A stretch of DNA of 64,000 bases from Bactrocera neohumeralis (Eukaryota > Arthropoda > Insecta > Diptera > Tephritidae): contig NC_065922.1 in the NCBI RefSeq assembly GCF_024586455.1, forward strand, positions 35,584,089 to 35,648,088, written 5' to 3'. The first letter of the stretch is position 1. Each line of letters opens with the position of its first letter. The position numbers and the translations under genes are program-made. Of the stretch, positions 46,291 to 59,554 are shown piece after piece. The notes below the pieces were generated by a model. It had not been told where the DNA came from and ran no database searches. It worked only from the letters and a program-made list of their open reading frames with translations.

Positions 46291-48914
46291 ATAAAGTGAT
46301 TTTAACTAATAATATTAATAGCAAGAGTTTTTAAGGAAATAATAAAAAAATACGATACTCCACTGTTGCTGTGATTCAAGCTTTCTCCTTGGATGAAAAT
46401 TAATCAAAATTCTCACTTGAAGATATGGTACAATAGTGTACAATGACCTAAAGTCGGAAAAAATAACTTAAAAATTTAAAAAACGGTGACGTTTTAAAAA
46501 AAATGAGGTTTTAATTTTGGTCGGTTTGGGCCTGCCAAAATAAGGTTATTGATCAGATAAAAAAAATTGGCTGATAAAAAGTACTATACACAGAACATGC
46601 AGAAAGTAATCGGTTATTTTGAGAAAAACGGTTTGAAATACCGTAACTCAAAAACTATTTGAAATATCGATTATAATTAATTTCGTAATGTAATTTATAC
46701 ATATTACTCTTTACAGAAGGCTGCTTGTAAATGAGGGGTTAAACCACAGAAAAGTGATGCTACCTAAAACTGCGTTAGTTCCATTTCATTAGTGTCAGCA
46801 TCTGTCTTCCTTAACCAACATTTCTAATTTCCACCCCTTCGTAAGTCTCTTGCAGCATTGGTTTCTCGACTTGTTGTTGTTATTACTAAAATTTTTGAAA
46901 CGGTTTCTGAAGTATCAAAAGGGCAACACGTATGCGCTCTTGCAAAATAATTAGTTTCCATTGCAATTTGCGTTATGCGCAGTAAACTCACAAGCCAAAC
47001 CACACGTGTCACTAGCAAAGCAACAGCAAACGGGTACTCAGCTTTCAAAAGATGTCGGCAGTGTTTCATGGCAAACTGTGCAGCAGAGGATATTTTTCAC
47101 TTGAAATGCCAATTTGTTTGTGCTCATATTTGCTCAGTGAGAATATCTATGCACAACAACAAAAATGAAAGCTACATGTATTGCATTACGGTATTATTAC
47201 CAATACATACATATTGGTGCGTACGCAATTTGCATTCTTCTCCTATTCATTGCGTTTTTGTGCAACCGGCCAGGCTTGTTGAACATTGATTTTACGCAAT
47301 TTTCATTACTTGAAAGCATTTCTTCCATATTTTCTGTTCATTTCGCCCCTCTTTTCTGTGTTTGCTTGTCTTCCTTTCACAAATGCCAACTTGTGCATGC
47401 TCCGGTTGTCTGCATTTCAATTCATTTGTCATAATTTACTCACTGTCGGCTTTTGTGGCAACTAACAGTTTCTAACGATCGGACCACATTGCTGGACGTT
47501 ATGACATAATTTGCTATGCGTGTCTGTGGCATGCAACTTATAGCAAGATGTCAAGCTGGCGGTTATGCTGGGGGGCCAGGTCATGATTGTGTGTATGTAA
47601 CTTCATTGTGGTCATTAGAGATGGCAATAATAAGAGCAGAAGCAAAGTAAATTGGTTTGTTGAGTGATTCAAAAGAGGAAGAGCAAAATATATATGTTGT
47701 GAAGTCGTAGTATTTATGTCTTCAATTCAGTTTGATGGTATCCAATGATTCACTACTAAACGTTTATTAATTTGACTTTAATTGCGTATAATTTTACTCT
47801 TTTTGGCTTCACATGGTTCATTGTAAAAGGCGATTATTTGCAATTTGTGTATCTTTATACTCAGCTACACTTCAAAACCCTCCTAAATCGGTCACATGGC
47901 CCGAACTTACATTAATCTATATACCCTATATCTCAGTGAAAATACTTTTAGAACGTATTAAATGTTCTTAACTTTCAAATGACAACTTAATCTGTTTATA
48001 ATGTTTAAAAAATTATATATTCTAGCTGATGTGAAGAAGGAAAAATTTGGCACCTGATAATGGTAGATTATTTGTAGAAGAACTCTTATATTTACAGCTT
48101 GTCGTCTTTATACGCAAAAAAATTGCTTTACATTTTAGAGAAGCCTATTGCAAGGAAGTAGTGCGATATATAAATATTGAGTACGTCTAAGCCGATAACA
48201 TTAAACTTTGCCAGTCAAGTACAAGTCGCTGTGCGTGCTCGCCCTTGCTTTAGCTGTCTATTCAAGTGTCTCGAATCGTTGGAGCTATTCGCTAGAGCAT
48301 ATAATAATCTTCCATATGAACGACATGACCTAACCAGTCTATTCATTAAATTTTTCTACGCCTAACTATATCTATGTCCCCTTAGAGCTCATACAGTTTG
48401 TGGTTCCACCTTCTTTGATATTCATCGCTCCCGCGAGTTGCTCAAAAAACCAAAACTGTAATACACTTCATCAATAAAAAATTTCCATAATAGGACCTGA
48501 TTTGGATCGGCCAATTTGACAAATGAATCTATTTTCGAAGAGGAAAGGACGAGTCAAAATTTCATAACGATATCTCAAAAACTAAGAGAGTAATTGGAAC
48601 GGACCTGTATTTTTATCCCGCCAAGGACTGTCAACTCGGCACCATGAATCGAAATTACCTCAGGCATGTTGTTGTTTTAACGGAAGGCATATTTTCTGCC
48701 GCTATAACAACAACAACAACTATCAATCATTTATATATATGTGACCTGGTCTACGACAAGGGAGCTAACGTGCGAAAACTAGTTTTCTGGGAAAAGCTGT
48801 TAAAAATAATCGTCAGTTTCTCGTTATCTCATTAATTGTTCTCCTTTTTTTTTTGACACAAATTTTTGAAAGATGCGCCAGCGTTGGCAGAATAATTTCT
48901 TACAAGATCATCTA
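46291..48914. other. No recognised gene
   Basis: 46770-47620 is GC-richer and unique-looking, with overlapping frames on both strands that resemble nothing known. 48370-48640 loosely follows the ACTTCGGTTGCACCGAAG family (TTCATAACGATATCTCAAAA) but is too decayed to bound. Confidence 0.45.
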
Positions 48915-49350
48915 AAGTGATTTAGTTAAAACGTTAAACTTGGATGAAGGAAAAAATCTGAAGATTGGACTTTTGGCAGACATTTTTACAAAAAAAAATG
49001 AGAATTTCAGTGAAAATTACGCGACATTTTTTTCAAATAGTTGTAATCGAAAAAAAAAATCCTTAGGCCAAATCTTTAAGAATTGTATCGCAAAGATATG
49101 TGTAATTTCATGAAGATTGGTTGAGTAGTTCTCGAGAAATGTTGCCAACCGATTTCAAAAACGCAGTTTCGAGAAAGCACTTAGCCTCGCTAGCCTCGAG
49201 CGCACAAGTTCTTGTTCAAGTTGTATCTCCGAAACTCAGATCTCAGATCAACTTGAAGATTTAGGACAATAATCTAGAGGTACTGTAGAATTTAATTATA
49301 CAATAAAAAATTCGATTTTTTTGAACCCCGTAAACCCAAGTTACCCTTAA
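48915..49350 (+). repeat. Interspersed repeat, intact relative of the copy at 59.6 kb
   Basis: TTTTTCAAATAGTTGTAATC, the TCTTTAAGAATTGTATCGCA block, CGCAGTTTCGAGAAAGC and ACAATAAAAAATTCGATTTT recur in the same order at 59555-60060. Confidence 0.72.
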
Positions 49351-50554
49351 TATACCATACCAGTGTATAAAAATGTCTTCTGAAAGGAATAACTAAATTA
49401 GTTGTCCAATTGAAGCACCCGTACAACTTTGAGCTTTTCGGCTAAAATTGATGTCTTTGGTGATTCAGAAATTGACAAAAAGAACTCTGATTACCATTAG
49501 TTGACGATTTCGCCAATATACCGACAAATTGGCTGAGCTGTCGACAAGTTCGAAATATCTCCAACATATGTAGCTATCTAATGCCGACAACAATGATTAG
49601 AATTTGTCTTAACTAATGTTAATATTCTGTAAAAGGATGGGATTATGAAGTGGTGTTATAAAGAAGAGATCCCATATATAAAAAACTAGGAGTATTCAAT
49701 ATTTTCATTATAAGAGATTACAACAAATTCTGTTGAATAACATGAATCATAGGTTTAGTTCAGTGTTTACAATCTCACTGAATAGTTTCATCAACTATGA
49801 GAAAAAAGTATCTAATAGTAAAACTTTTTATGAATAGCTCCCTTCTTAACTTAAATGTAATTCTTTGGTCTGCATCCTGGTGGCATCCGTCAAACTGAGG
49901 AATTCTGACATTTTTAATGAATAAAGGTTACTAGTGCCTACCAAAAGACTAACGCTATTAAAATGGGTGTTTGGTATTGATTCATCTGGGTGTGAATTCT
50001 AAATTTGAGCTTTGATAGTTATCCACCCCAATAACTACGCTAATTAATTAATATTTACGAATTCAATCGCTTAAACTCATTGACGTGTATCCCAACCGCA
50101 GCTAATACAGCTGCCACATCCACAAAGCGTGGAGTCAACCAGTCGTGATGTCAAGCAAAGCAACCAAATGATGTTTAAACGGAACGACATTGGCGCCATG
50201 GCTGTCGGAAAATACCGCAAAAGAGTAAACATTGCCTCCACAATGAGAGAACATAAACTATTTGCGACAAGCAACGAAACACGTGTCCCGGTGGCTCACG
50301 TTCGACATGGCGATGCCATCAGTTGTTATTGGCATGTGTATGGTATTTATTTAACACTTTAAATAATGAAAAATAGCTCGAGCATTCCAAAATATGCACC
50401 AACGGAAAAAAGCACAAGAGTGATGTTATTGCAACGGTTTGGTGGAAGTGCGTAGTGGCACGGAACCAACTGCGGAAAGCAAATATTAGTTACAAAATTA
50501 TTGGTTCACATATGTGCATAGTTATAACAGCTTATTAAGAAAAAAATGAACCTT
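49351..50554. other. Unique-looking non-coding DNA
   Basis: About 50060-50480 is GC-richer. Frames at 50129-50362 (+) and 50077-50274 (-) overlap there on opposite strands. I recognise neither. Confidence 0.45.
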
Positions 50555-50990
50555 GCTGAGGGCGACATCTTACGATATGCTCTGTACCAGAAGGACCTTG
50601 CGACTGCACAGCTGCTGTCCCATAGTAAATTACAAGAAGCCAACGGAACTACTAACTGAATAACCTGTTCTAGCAAGCTCATCTGTACAATTTCGTGCAA
50701 TAACGCTGCGGTTAAGCACCAAAACCAATCTACTCGATACTAGAAACTCCTTAGACAAGCTTTCACTTAGGTTGAGCGCACAATCAATGTATGAAAGCTT
50801 ATATCGCTGCCCTACTATCAGACTCAATAGTAACCTCTCTGAAGAAGGCTGCGCTTCGGAGCAGTAGATCTACTGCTACTTTTTTGGCAGCCACATCCGC
50901 TTGAAAGACGCTGCAGTGGTCAGGAAGCCTAAAACTGAGTTCCAGCCTGACCAGGCACACTTTCATCTAAGTAAACATATTTTCTGAATA
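50555..50990 (-). mobile_element. RNase-H LINE fragment, same family as 19.6 kb
   Basis: On the minus strand the RNase H carries VTIESDSRAAI, with its catalytic Asp. Further on, near 50570-50650, it is nearly identical to 19720-19780 on the plus strand (ACAGCAGCTGTGCAGTCGCA). Upstream LINE sequence runs to about 50990 and resembles the scrap at 37.7 kb. Stops are frequent. Confidence 0.72.
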
Positions 50991-52163
50991 TGAGGACAAC
51001 TTCCGCAGCCATACCCCTTGCGGTTGAATAACTTTAACTGCGAATAACTTTTAGAAAAGTTTTTATGAACAAAGTCATTACGACCTTTTTTTTCTGTAAA
51101 GCGGAACATTTTTCTTTCCTGAAGTAAGACTCGTATAATTTTTAAACTTTAGAATAGTAAATTTTCAAAAATATATTTAGTTCTTCCTCGGTATTTTTGT
51201 ATTATAAAATTAAATTGAAATTTCGATTTCCTTTAATTTTTTTACATATTTGGTTTTGCTCTGCATTCAGCACACTAGACATTTAACAGCCTGAAAATAA
51301 ATTTACTTAATACTTAAGCTTAATTTTTAACACACTTTGAAAGCACTTTAACACACTCTTAGCAAAGTCCGAAAATCTATAGCGTTTTTAAAGCCACATG
51401 TTGCACAGATATATATACATACATATATATATATTCGTATATACATTTCGGATTTTGGTATATATATATATACATCCCTCAAATTTGCGCCTGTTAATTC
51501 TTCCATTGCATTTCGTGCGAAATTCCAACTGACCAAAAATAATCAAAAAGTGCTCAATTCAGTAGCGTAAAGTACATTTCCAACACATCACTGTTATTTA
51601 TTTATTTAGCTACTTGTTTTAAGTGCACACTCTGCGGGTCCTCTTAAAATTGTATGTCAGCTCGAGCCACAATCGAATTAATTTTTGCCACGCCACAGAA
51701 GCTTTGCATATTTTTGCATTGCAAATTTCTGTTAAGGCAGCACTTTTTTTAGAATATTTTGGGATTTTTTCCAGAATTTGGAATTTTTAAATTCACATGG
51801 TTGAAATACGAGAATCTTTTAACATTTTAAATTTATTAACAAGAGAATGTGTGCTTATTAACCTATAGTTATGTATGTAATCTTTGTTATGACGACTACA
51901 TAAAAATCTACTATTATGGAGTTGGCGAACAAATATTATAGCTTATGAACAAGTATTTAGTAGCCATAGAAACAAACCGTAAAGGGTAGTCAGAAGCCCT
52001 TAATCTTAAAGTAATATTTTATATGTATAATAAATTTAGTTAAAATTTAACTAAGCAAGCCACGAAAATTTCATAAGAACTACCTAAGCACCGAATAGTT
52101 TCTGCTGAGAGGTTTTCATTAGCATTTATCCTCTCACACTTACTATTAGTAACACTAACAAAA
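50991..52163. other. AT-rich DNA with microsatellites
   Basis: TA runs lie at 51408-51475. There is no gene signal. Confidence 0.55.
51408..51475 (+). repeat. TA-rich microsatellite
   Basis: TATATA/CATA runs are interrupted by a short GGATTTTGG spacer. Confidence 0.85.
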
Positions 52164-52692
52164 AACAAGAAAAAACTTTAACTTCGGTTGCACCGAAGCT
52201 AAATACCCTTCACAGGTGCATTTCTGTTAGTAACTATGTGTTCAGTTTGAATGGAAGCTATATGCTATAGTAATCCGTTCTGAACAAATTTTTTGAAGAT
52301 TATATTGTCATCTTAAGCAGTAATCCATGCCAAATTTCGTGAAGATACCAAGTCAAATGCGAAAGTTTTCCATACAACTTGTTTCCGATAGTTCAGTTTG
52401 TATGGCAGCTATATGTTATAGTGGTCCGATATCAGCAGTTCCGACAAATGAGCAGCTTCTTGAAGAGAAAATGACGTTTGCAAAATTTCAAAATGATATC
52501 TTAAAATCTGAGGGACTAGTTCGTATATATACAGACAGACGGGCAGACGGACGGATTGACAGACGGACAGAAAAACAGACGGACATAGCTAAGTCGACTC
52601 AGCTCGACATACTGAGCATTTAGATATATACTTTATAGAGTCTCCGACGATTCCTTCTGACAAACTTAATATACCCTGTTCAGGGTATAAAA
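52164..52692 (+). repeat. Best copy of the ACTTCGGTTGCACCGAAG repeat family
   Basis: It begins with the small hairpin ACTTCGGTTGCACCGAAG(T/C) at 52181-52199. A body built around GTATGGCAGCTATATGTTAT and a CAGACGG/ACGGACGGA run at 52535-52585 follows. It ends at the palindrome ATACCCTGTTCAGGGTAT near 52671-52688. At least five further copies in both orientations lie in this window. There is no coding capacity. Confidence 0.82.
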
Positions 52693-53169
52693 ACGTGACC
52701 TTTAAACTGATACTGTTTTAAGATCTTTAAGCTTCCTCTCTTTTCATGAAAGCCGATCAAAAAGCCTAATCAGAAAACATGGCGAATTAAAAATTCTATA
52801 GACACAGCTGCCTTTAGTAGCATGTCATCATCGGCAAAGATGGTCGGGAAAGGTCGTTCCATCACAAAGCACTATGCAATAATATCAGCTTCACTAGCTG
52901 TTGAAAAATATAATTTTTCTTAGAATTATTATATTCTTTCCAAAAAAAGCTTTATTTTATATTAGCTCTAAAGCTTTGAATTAAAATATAAGAACAATAT
53001 ATTGATCCGTTCCTAACGAAATTTTATAGCCATCTATATGTAGCATCATACCGCGGTGCTGTGAAAAAACGGCACGCATAAAAGAAGAGGAAAGATAGAT
53101 GTATTTTCAACATAAAGAAGAAAGAGACAGAAAATAGAAAAAAAAAATGCGTAATGCTTGAGTAACCCT
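52693..53169. other. AT-rich spacer
   Basis: Nothing recognised. Confidence 0.5.
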
Positions 53170-53965
53170 AACAGGAGGTCAGTCCGAGATTTTTATTACA
53201 AGTTAAGGCAGCAAACAAATGGCTTCAAGCTCTGGGCCGGCTTCTGTAAAGACAGGAATGGAAACCAGATAACAGATACATAAAATACAGTCGCAATTTG
53301 GAGGGAAAACTTCTCGAAACTGCTAAGTGGCGAAAGCATTGCTGCCGTAGAAGAAGAAGAATTTCCACCATCAATCTCCATTGAAAACATTGTCGTCCCG
53401 CAAATCTACCAAGACGAAGTGAAAACAGTTCTAAGGCGGCTTACTACCAAAAAAGCTCCAGGAGACAATGAACCAACAGCCGAGCTGTTTAAATCCGGCG
53501 GCGAAGACCTATAAAGGCGCGTGTTCCAACTGCTAATCATGATTTTCCCAGTGATTGGAATTTCTATCCACAAGAAGGAAGATTCTGTATTCCACGCTAA
53601 TTATCGCGGGATCAGCCTTCTTAACCTTAATATTGCATATAGAATAAGGTTTTTTCGGCAGTATTGTGTGAAATACCTATAAATAAACTGATTAGACCCT
53701 ATCAGTGTGGCTTTAGACTTGGCAAACCCACGATAGACCCGATTTTCACACTAAGTCAAATACCGGATACAAGGGTGTTCCTTGATAAACAGATCGGAAA
53801 GCTCTGATAGGAGCTATTGTTGTCATGTCTAAACTTAATATCCCTGCGAAACTCATACGGTTATGTAAAATGATGTTGGACACAACCATCAGCTCCGTTA
53901 AAATCGGAAAGGACCTCTTCGAGCCGTTCGGTACCAGACAAGGCTTTAGAAAGAATGATTTCTTC
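53170..53965 (+). mobile_element. Non-LTR reverse transcriptase remnant
   Basis: The frames in order read ITDTLKYSRNWRENFSKLLSG-like (with stops) and SIENIVVPQIYQDEVKTVLRRLTTKKAPGDNEPTAELFKSGGEDL. A HKKEDSVFHANYRGISLLNLNIAYRI block follows at about 53570-53645. RPYQCGFRLGKPTIDPIFTLSQI comes next near 53695-53765. The last is MSKLNIPAKLIRLCKMMLDTTISSVKIGKDLFEPFGTRQGFRKNDFFSC from 53825. These are the fingers and first palm motifs; both catalytic Asp motifs are lost. The fragment at 13.63 kb has the complementary YADD region. Confidence 0.82.
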
Positions 53966-54240
53966 TCGTGCATTCTTCAATATAAAAAAGGAAAAGAGAT
54001 ACGTGCCGCTAATTTGACCTTAACAACAGAGCCGTCACGGGCTGGTCGAGCCATGAAAGAGAAGTGAAAGAAGTTGAACCTGTGGTGAAGGAGAGCAAGG
54101 TAAAAGTTCCTGGGAGACACATTAAGATCCCTCCTCCCGTATTGAAAACTATGTTAGTTGAAAAAGTTAAAAACAATGATCTAGGCCTGGAGAAGCAAGA
54201 GAATAACTATGCACTGGCACTACTTAAGAATTGATCGATA
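53966..54240 (+). other. Sequence fused to the RT remnant
   Basis: A frame reads VKEVEPVVKESKVKVPGRHIKIPPPVLKTMLVEKVKNNDLGLEKQENNYALALLKN at 54062-54232. It is lysine-rich with no recognised domain. It may be part of another element or a chance frame. Confidence 0.25.
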
Positions 54241-56089
54241 ATTGAGGAATAGATTCCTCTCTTTGAAACCGTAAACTGTATGGGCTCTACAGCGACATGA
54301 ATACAGTTAAGCTTAGAAAAATCCAAAGATTTTTATACAGATATATTTAAATTTTTCGCATTATCAGATATATTTTTTTGAGTCAGCTAGCGTTCAGTAC
54401 CTGTTATTAAATCGGGTAATCAATCCGATAAGAGCTTTCGGTCCGTTTAATGTGGAAAAAGAAGAGATGAATGCCATATCTATCTTATCCTTTATTTTTA
54501 TGCAGTTTTTGTTCGAACAAGTCTGAGAGCACAACACAATCTGACCATGAGATAACTAAACTGCTGAGGACTCAGGCAAAATGCGAATTTCGAAAAGCCA
54601 AAGTATATAACGGAATTAATTAAATTCAAAAAATTCTTATGATGATCTCTACAACAATAAAAACTGGCGTTAATACCTATAAAAGTATTTCTATTTCACT
54701 TAACTTTTGTGTGACTTCTTTTCGCAATTTTCCGCCTTTTGCTCCGCTGTTGTATTTTATATTTCCCTAGCGCAATCCGGCGCAGCAGTTAGCCAACCAA
54801 TTCAGCATAATGCCTTTGCCAAAAAATCTCAATATCGAGTTAAGAAAAGTTTTGAACAAATTATACCGCAAAAGTGCCTTCGAAGTCAGTTCACTTCTGA
54901 TGTCTGCATTTGTTTGTGCGTATGTGGAGTTTTGATTCCATATAAGAGTCCGTGTATTTGGAATGAGCTCATGCCTGTGTACATATAATGTGCGAGTATA
55001 TAACCAAATTTAGCAAATAGGAAAAATGTATTTATAAATGTTTATGTTTTCGGCGGTTTGTTGCCAAAATTTGTTTTTTTTTTCCTTAGTTGCTTTTGTG
55101 CTGCTTCGGTGCCCTGAAAGCTTTCGCAATGTCAGCAATGTATTATAATTTAAATTTGGAAACTTTTTGGAGGACACTTTTGGCTTCGTTCACATGCAAA
55201 AATAAAGGCAAAACAGCGGAGTTTTGGCGCGTTATATTCAAAACGCTTTTTGCACTGCGCAAAGCAATTATGAGTCGCACTTTGGGTATTTTGGTTGTTT
55301 TTTTGTGTTTTTTTTTATGCCAAATTTTTTTATTTTTGTTGGCAAGTGGCATTTTCAATGACATTGCAGTTTGGCACAAGTCTATTTCCGTGCACTTTAA
55401 ACTTGAAAATTGCTGCCAAGGTCTTCAAAGTCGTTTAGAAAATATCACATATCATATACATCTATATGTATGTGTGTATATTAATAAATTATTATGGTAC
55501 TTACAGTATGTGGCTGTTGTTAGACGATCGATGGTGTCCTGCTTCAATTTGGAGTTTTTCTTGCCCATTTTCCTGCCGTCCGCTTACGTGTGTGTACTCT
55601 ATTTTTGATTTACTAGCTGTTTTTTTTTTTAACTTAAACTACTTTTGTTTGAATACACTATTTATCTTTAGATCTTTTTTCCAACACTTCACACTTTAGT
55701 CACTTATGGTTTTGGTATCTCTCAAGCAGTTTCAAAATTATGTTTTTGTGTGCTGAAAATTTAAATTTTTGATTGCATTCTGGAAAAGAAAATAGAGAAG
55801 AGTGATTAGGAGGGTGCTTTGTAGATGCATATTTTCTTATATAATAAATATGTGACATAGTAAAATTTTTAGTAATTGTGAAATTTCAGCTTTTCAATAT
55901 ATTTTTTTTACTAAATTAATGGTTCATGTCTCCGCTTATTGTGTAACAAAACTATTTTCCGACATACTATAATTACGTGCGCACTGAAGAGAGATCGGTG
56001 CAAACAAAAATTTCAACATTTGTAGTCCTGACTGTCCCGTTATAAGCTGAGGTATTATTATTAGAACATTTTGTTGGCAATTTTTATAC
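54241..56089. other. Non-coding, T-rich DNA
   Basis: A 172-codon frame at 55090-55608 (+) is very hydrophobic, T-rich and overlapped by a lysine-rich minus frame (55143-55379). I do not accept either as a gene. The region 54700-55600 is unique-looking. Confidence 0.45.
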
Positions 56090-56660
56090 TCTTGCAACAT
56101 CTTGCTACAGAGTATAATTGTTTTGTTCATATAAAGGAAATGTTAACTACTAAACTACTAAAAGAGCGATAATGCTATAGATACATACATATACCAGAAA
56201 CTTTAAATTGTACACCCGAGATGATATGAGAGGGCTTTATGAAAGCTGGGGTAGCCGAAAAGCGTTTAGGTAAAAGCACATATCGCAGGACCCAATCTTC
56301 CGATTTCAACCAAATTAAATACCAGACATTCCTCTAATATTTGCCTGTTACCGCGTGTGTCAGACACCAACTATGACCAAGATTTGAAACTTTCACTTTC
56401 CAGTTTGCACATCAGGAATCATATAATATATAAGGATGAAACTTTGCGCAAGCCTTTGAAGTGTGCCACCTTATGAATAAAAATTGCCCGAATCGGACTA
56501 AAAGTGCTTAAGGCTCTAGGAACTGAATATGTGGACACTTTGCATATTGTTGACTTCATACCAGAAAATCCTTTCCCGATATTAGTCTGTGTGGTATAAA
56601 TGTATTGAATCGAGTCTATACTTTTTTTAGTCCCATATATAGTACCTAATATGGTACAAA
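56090..56660 (-). repeat. Interspersed repeat with TATACTCTTGCAACA end
   Basis: This starts TTTTTATACTCTTGCAACAT, related to the ends of the element at 11705. The body (AAAATTGCCCGAATCGGACT, GTTGACTTCATACCAGAAAA) parallels 62880-62965. Confidence 0.6.
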
Positions 56661-56689
56661 AAAAATTTATGAACTTCAGGGAACTGTAT

Positions 56690-57490
56690 ATCGCATACAG
56701 GGTTTGTCCAGATTTTCTTCCGCCAAGACTGTACCTCGAAGCGTGCGCGCACAGAGATCGTTCCTAGCTGGCTCCGAGCACCTGGAGAGTCAGGACAAAC
56801 ATTTCCGCGCAACGTGTTTCTGTGACTGGTGCAAGCCGAAAATGCAGCGTTCGATAGAGCAGGGGTACGCGATTAAATTCTGCCTGAAACTCTGTAAATC
56901 TACGACAGAGACGTTTGATATGATCAACTAGGCTTACCCAGATGTTGCCTCAGCAAGAAGTGGTGTGTTTCGGTGGCACCGGGTTTTTTGAAGGGCCGGG
57001 AAGCTGTTGAAGGCCGGATGAATGAGCAAATCCAAAGTGAAGACGTTGTTCATTGTCTTTTTTGACATCAAAGGAATCATCCATCATGAATTTGTTCCTT
57101 CTGAACAAACCGCCAACGTCGAGTTTCACGTGAAAGTCCACAAGAGACTCAAACGAAGGGTCAATCGGGCCGATTGAAAGTTGCTTCACGATAACGCCCC
57201 GGCACACATCGCCTTTCTTGTGTACAAATACCTAATCAAGGCCGGCATCCCAACCACTGAAAGTCAAAGCAGCATGCACCTCGGCTCTCAAGGTTATTCC
57301 GGAGAATGCCTTCCGTGACACCTTCACTGCTTCGAAATCGCGCTGGCAGCGCTGCATCGACGCAGAAGGAGCCTATTTTGAAAGTTTTTAAAGGATTGTA
57401 ATTGGTGCAATGTGGAGTGGGAAATATGTGAGATATGTTAATAAAATTATCTCAATGTTCTTCTTATAAGGGAATGAATAAAACCGGGTT
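56690..57490 (+). mobile_element. Mariner transposase remnant
   Basis: The N-terminus reads MQRSIEQGYAIKFCLKLCKSTTETFDMIN from 56842. Then comes a deleted, frameshifted block with SRSGVFRWHRVF. It jumps directly to SKSKVKTLFIVFFDIKGIIHHEFVPSEQTANVEFHVKVHKRLKRRVNRAD, so the linker and the first catalytic Asp are gone. It continues with LLHDNAPAHIAFLVYKYLIKAGIPT, which keeps the second Asp. The PDLAP block is deleted. The C-terminus ALKVIPENAFRDTFTASKSRWQRCIDAEGAYFESF ends at a TAA near 57390. TIRs are not clear. It is comparatively well conserved for this window. Confidence 0.88.
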
Positions 57491-59554
57491 CTTTGCGCTT
57501 AGTATGAATAAAATTGGGTGAAAACTCGCCCTAGACACCTATGTAGGTGTATGGCACTTTAAAAATGTGAACATGAAAAATGTGTGATAGCTTTTTACTA
57601 TATTTGTTTCTTCTTATTTATCATAATTTTGGCAACCATATATAGAAGGTTTTCACGTATAAAGAATAAGCCATACAAACTATATGTGAAATACTTGGAA
57701 CAATCGAAAAAGCTATCGAAATATTCAAGATCTATACATTTTCCTGACGCTGCCAAATGAAATAAGAAGCAGTTGTTTTGGCTTCGATAACTGCAGGGTA
57801 TCAATATAACATTTATTATAATTGAAAATAAATTGTTTACCATTACATTTGTATTATTTTCATAAATTTGCTTACAAACTCAACCAGGACTTCGATTAAT
57901 GTCGATTAATCACGGTCTGAGTTGCATATGCCGGAAATTCTTAATATTGTGCCACTAAATTAAATTTCAGCGGAAGTATGCCGCATTTGCTCTACATTCG
58001 TTGCCAAAGCTACTTCTGAATAGAAAGCTTAACGCTGGAAGCAATATTGCTACCAAAAAGTTGACAGCTTTCCGACCGGGAATCCTGTGATTTATAGATG
58101 CACATATGTTTATATGGAGTTATACTTCTCTTTTAGAAATTTGGTAATTACTATTTCAGCTGAAAATAATAGAAAAAGCGAGCTAAATGCATATATAGTG
58201 GAAAACTACATTCTAGCATAGCAAACCAAATAAAGGAAGTGAAAGCTGTAGCACATGGTGTCGCATATTATCGAATAAATATGGATATATGGTAGCACTA
58301 ACGAGTTGCAGGTGATTGTAGGTGGCTTCTCAATGTTATAGATATGCAAAAATATGCATATTGAATGCTAGAGTAGCAAGAATTTGAATGTGGCAAAAGA
58401 TATATAGAGAAATATATAAATCTATATGAGCTTGACCTTTTCAGATATGTGCTATGAGCATTTTGTTTTTATAGTGGTGTATATATATTTTATGCGAGCC
58501 ATACGTAGTCCTACTACGTACAGCATAGGCCAAAGTGAACGTTTTTCTAAAGAATGAGTTCTAAGGTAAAGTCTAGTTTTACTCCCAGCCTCTAGGTACT
58601 ACTTGGCGTATGAGTAATTAATATTTGTGAGGATGTACAAAAATTCTACTTTCTTTTATAAGAAATTTAGAAAACTATTCTTCATAAGTTAACAAGCGTG
58701 TTTGAGAAAAAAGTTTAAGTTTTGAGCAAATTTAGAACTATTTTCTTCAAACTAAAATCGAACATTTCAATTGAGTGCTTAATAAAGTGGTATTAATCAG
58801 CTTTGTGCTAAGGAGAAATAGTAATAAAACCATGGAACCAAATGTATAATCTTTAAAATTAATTATGATATTCCTATTTTTTTAAATAACTGAACTTGGT
58901 GTCTTTATATAATCATTACGATAAGTCACAAGCAACGTCAGCGTTGTGTAACTCGATTAGATATAGTTATGTAGCTGATAAAGTTCACTGATTTGCATAT
59001 ATTGCACTGCAAAAAATACACTCGGTGTCTGTTTACATTCTGACTTTCTGAGTAATACCGTCATCATGATTCCATTAGAACCTATTTACAAGTATGTCTA
59101 ATATATTAAAGGCTATTCTACTCTATAGGCATGATTTCGAACTGCATTTTCGGGTGCTATTTATAAAGAGCAAAGAACAAATTAAAATAATTTAATTTTA
59201 TTTGAAATAAAATAAAAATTAAAATTTTTTAAATTAAAATTTTTAAATTTTTTTTTTTGAAAAAATTAAAAAGTTGAAATTATTTTTCGCTTGGTTGCAG
59301 ATATCCGAAAAATAATATTTTTTTACTAAACACAATCAGTTGACTATAAATCACAATTAGTACGACAGAGATATACATGTATAGGGAATACTCAGAATTT
59401 CAATTAAAACGCTTTAGTAGACCCTGACCTTATAGAAATAATTCCGATAAAGTGAAAAAGCTAGGCTCGAGCGTGTTTTAGAAACCTAAAAAATTCGATT
59501 TTTGAAGTTGGACCTATATTTATACCCTTTCAACATATTGAACTGAAAAGGAGT
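57491..59554. other. AT-rich DNA without a recognised gene
   Basis: This holds short direct repeats (GTCGATTAAT twice near 57900-57910) and an A/T-only stretch at 59165-59275. There is no coding signal. Confidence 0.55.

Noticed and set aside
55090..55608. 172-codon hydrophobic open frame on the plus strand
   Set aside because: T-rich composition alone yields Phe/Leu/Val codons; an opposing lysine-rich frame overlaps it, and no domain or signal is convincing.
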